Assembly (NCBI RefSeq): GCF_012641275.1
Contig: NZ_JABAIA010000001.1
Span: forward strand, 1,426,001 to 1,490,000
Reading direction: 5' to 3'
Source: Chitinophaga varians
GTDB taxonomy: Bacteria > Bacteroidota > Bacteroidia > Chitinophagales > Chitinophagaceae
DNA: 64,000 nt
Part shown: one piece after another, positions 61,894 to 64,000 of the stretch
Layout: each line of letters opens with the position of its first letter
Numbering within the stretch: position 1 is the first letter of the stretch
Position numbers and translations under genes: made by a program
The notes under the pieces: generated by a model
Told to the model about the DNA's origin: nothing
The model's input: the letters and a program-made list of their open reading frames with translations, nothing else
The model's database searches: none

Positions 61894-63123
61894 ATGGCAA
61901 GAAATAACTCATTTCTCAGTGATCTGTATAACGAGGAGATAACCGGCGTTGCTTATAAAAACCTGCAGCTGAAAAAAAGCATCCTGTCCTGGTTTGCCAA
62001 CCAGGGCAATACCACTATCGCTGACCTGAGCAAAGTACTGAATGTAAGTTCACCTAAGATAGCGGAGCTGATCAACGAGCTGATGGAAGCCGGACTGGTA
62101 AAGGACTATGGAAAAACAGAATCCACCGTTGGCCGCAGGCCCAATCTGTATGGGCTGGAATCCAACTCCCTTTTCTTCCTGGGCGTGGAAGTAAAAAACA
62201 ATCATATCAACATCGGCCTGCTCAATTTCCAGAAGGAACTGGTCAAGTTCCAGGAAAAGATCCCCTATGAGCTGAGCAATACCGCCGCCTCGCTGGATGA
62301 GCTTTGCCGGTTGATCAGCCAGTTCATCAAAGAGCTGAAAGGCATCGCCAAAAAGATCTCCAGCATCTGCATCAACCTGTCGGGCCGCATCAACTACCGG
62401 ACCGGCTACAGTTACAGCTACTTTTATTTCAATGAAGAGCCGCTGACCCGCATCATAGAAAGCAAACTGGGCGTTAAAACCTACGTGGAGAACGACTCCC
62501 GGTCCATGGCCTATGGCGAGTTCTGTAACGGCGTAGTGAAAAACGAAAAGAACGTTATTTTCATCAATGCTGATTACGGTATAGCCCTTGGCGTTATGAT
62601 CAACGGGGAATTGTATTATGGCAAATCCGGTTTTGCCGGTGAGTTTGGCCACATTCCTTTCTTTGAGAATGAAATCCTCTGCCATTGCGGTAAAAAGGGC
62701 TGCCTGGAAACCGAAACGTCCGGGCAGGCACTGGTGCGGCAATTCAAACAGCGGATCGCGGAAGGCGCCACTTCAGGCATCACCAAAAAAGTGGCGGTAA
62801 AGGACATCACGCTGGAAGATATTTTGGATGCCGCCAATCATGACGATACGCTGGCCATAGAACTGATTGCCGCCATTGGAGAGAAGCTGGGCAAGGGCAT
62901 TGCCATCCTGATCAACCTGTATAACCCGGAACTGATTATTTTGGGAGGGGCATTGTCGGCCACGGGAGAAACGATTTTCCTGCCTTTACGAAGTGCTATC
63001 AATAAATATTCCCTGAGCCTGGTGAACAACGATACGCAGTACAAGCTGTCCAAACTAGGCAGCAGGGCCGGCGTGATTGGTGCCTCCCTGCTGGCCCGTA
63101 ATAAGTTGTTTGATATGCTGTAG
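61894..63123 (+). CDS. ROK-family transcriptional regulator
   Basis: 409 aa from the Met at 61894 (MARNNSFLSDLYNEE); the extension to 61849 is not family-like. An N-terminal winged helix (~25-75, TTIADLSKVLNVSSPKIAEL) is followed by an ROK sugar-kinase-like domain: FLGVEVKNNHINIGLL, the zinc motif CHCGKKGCLE (Cys263 onward) and GKGIAILINLYNPELIILGG. ROK regulators respond to sugars; whether it keeps kinase activity is not shown. Single gene, convergent with DUF1266. Confidence 0.92.
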   Translation: MARNNSFLSDLYNEEITGVAYKNLQLKKSILSWFANQGNTTIADLSKVLNVSSPKIAELINELMEAGLVKDYGKTESTVGRRPNLYGLESNSLFFLGVEVKNNHINIGLLNFQKELVKFQEKIPYELSNTAASLDELCRLISQFIKELKGIAKKISSICINLSGRINYRTGYSYSYFYFNEEPLTRIIESKLGVKTYVENDSRSMAYGEFCNGVVKNEKNVIFINADYGIALGVMINGELYYGKSGFAGEFGHIPFFENEILCHCGKKGCLETETSGQALVRQFKQRIAEGATSGITKKVAVKDITLEDILDAANHDDTLAIELIAAIGEKLGKGIAILINLYNPELIILGGALSATGETIFLPLRSAINKYSLSLVNNDTQYKLSKLGSRAGVIGASLLARNKLFDML

Positions 63124-63127
63124 GCCC

Positions 63128-64000
63128 TTATTTCCACGGCAGCACCACCCAGGGGCTGTCCGGTGCCTGTAACAGATAGTTCATATTGTTTTGCAGTGCC
63201 TGGAAGCTGTCTTCCTCTACGCCGTTCCATACGCAACGGGCAAACTGATACGACAGTGACAGGTGTTTCCACGAGCTATAGGTACGCCGTATCACCGGTA
63301 CGCAGGCCATGATCTGCTCCAGGGCCGCGTCGTACCCGATGTAACCCGCGTCCAGTCCTGCCCTGGACAGGTTGATGATACGGGCAAAGTCCCATATCAG
63401 CATGTCCGGCTGCAGTTTGTCGTGGATAAGTTGTTTGCTGCGGAACAGTTCCAGCGCGTCGCGGGTATTGCGCAGGCGCTCCATCACCACCGCTTCTTCC
63501 AGCTCATTGGCCGCGATGTATTCCCGCAGAAAGGCTTTGCTTTCCTTCATGGATACGCTGTTGATGGCTTGCAGGATGATATCATAGTCGATCCTGTGGC
63601 CGCTTTCACGGAGCCAGGAAAACATATCGTACAACTCTTCGGGGCTGTCGATGTCCCACCATTCGGACAGTAGCTGCCGGCATTCCTGTTTAGAGAACCC
63701 CGTTGTGATGTCATTAAGGTATTGGCCATTGAGGAAAGCCAGATCGGCCCCACAGGCTACGGCCCATTGCTGTTCCTGGGTTAATAGGCTGGTTTTATTC
63801 AGCAAAACGGCTTCGGGCTCCCGGCTGAGTGCTTCTTCATCAGCGTCGTCGCCGGTGAAAAGCTGATTAAACTGTTTCATACCTTCTGCAAACGGGAGTA
63901 ATTGATCAGCCGTATTCATCGACTGCTCCATCTGCTGGCGGTACAGGTTAATCATCTCATTGCTCAGGCCCATATCCTTCAGTTGCTGCCAGTACAGTTC
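63128..64000 (-). CDS. DUF1266 domain protein, partial
   Basis: The frame is open from the first visible Met (63973) to the window edge, so the true start is probably beyond it. The C-terminal part carries the DUF1266 signature: LLSEWWDIDSPEELYDMFSWL followed by RESGHR, and further WDFARIINLSRAGLDAGYIG and SYQFARCVWNG. The family is widespread and uncharacterised. It converges on the ROK gene 4 nt away. Confidence 0.85.
   Translation of the reverse strand, partial: ELYWQQLKDMGLSNEMINLYRQQMEQSMNTADQLLPFAEGMKQFNQLFTGDDADEEALSREPEAVLLNKTSLLTQEQQWAVACGADLAFLNGQYLNDITTGFSKQECRQLLSEWWDIDSPEELYDMFSWLRESGHRIDYDIILQAINSVSMKESKAFLREYIAANELEEAVVMERLRNTRDALELFRSKQLIHDKLQPDMLIWDFARIINLSRAGLDAGYIGYDAALEQIMACVPVIRRTYSSWKHLSLSYQFARCVWNGVEEDSFQALQNNMNYLLQAPDSPWVVLPWK

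Overview
The window looks like a chromosomal segment of a Bacteroidota member, most likely Chitinophagaceae and close to Chitinophaga. The reasons are three SusC/SusD pairs, two ECF sigma-FecR-SusC-SusD modules, a type IX secretion (T9SS) sorting domain, TPR-fused histidine kinases, promoters with a TAnnTTTG -7 box, almost no Shine-Dalgarno sites, and Chitinophaga-type GG-leader peptides. Genus and species are inferred; no rRNA gene is present.

Layout. 0-1.5 kb: end of a carboxymuconolactone decarboxylase-like gene and two unknown genes. 1.6-10.25 kb (minus): polysaccharide-utilisation-type operon 1 (sigma, FecR, SusC, SusD, BT_3987/discoidin lipoprotein, phosphoesterase lipoprotein). 10.4-11.65 kb: UBP zinc-finger protein, endonuclease V, tRNA-Asp. 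11.6-17.7 kb: an AT-rich block between two near-identical hairpins, with an HPt-like protein, a hybrid kinase, a class I terpene synthase and a T9SS cargo protein. 17.7-24.6 kb: a minus-strand operon of a small Cys protein, a small secreted protein, an HNH nuclease, a helical protein and a DUF4407 membrane protein; then a response regulator/TPR-kinase pair, a 50-codon gene and an unknown membrane protein. 24.7-28.8 kb: hydrolase, AraC regulator, oxidoreductase and MFS exporter. 28.8-37.7 kb: a DUF4236/SH3 operon headed by a paralogue of the small Cys protein, a GH114-like lipoprotein, a TPR kinase, an amidinotransferase, a ricin-like lectin, a TIGR03118 protein and a DUF1772 protein. 37.8-44.6 kb (minus): sigma-FecR-SusC-SusD operon 2. 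44.8-47.6 kb: flavin monooxygenase, esterase, DUF4397 lipoprotein. 47.8-53.1 kb: an OmpR-type regulator and a third SusC/SusD pair without sigma or FecR. 53.3-53.9 kb: two intact GG-leader, Cys-rich peptide genes and a broken third between them. 54.2-64 kb: SRPBCC protein, patatin, FtsX permease, response regulator/kinase pair, Usp-bestrophin operon, ROK regulator and a partial DUF1266 gene.

How the genes fit together. Operons 1 and 2 are standard cell-surface-signalled nutrient uptake modules: ligand binding by SusC is relayed through its STN domain to FecR and then to the sigma factor. The third SusCD pair instead sits behind an OmpR-type regulator and a promoter with 11-bp-phased repeats. 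A clearer 11-bp-phased array (TTCTTACC) lies in front of the Usp-bestrophin operon, directly downstream of a second OmpR-type regulator and its kinase.

Most unusual signals: (1) two distant operons headed by paralogous small Cys proteins share an 18-nt element exactly 17 nt from a TAnnTTTG box; (2) the peptide trio shares a C-x9-C-x3-C module; (3) the terpene synthase has an altered aspartate-rich motif; (4) a REP-like palindrome is read in frame inside one fecR and supplies a stop codon elsewhere.
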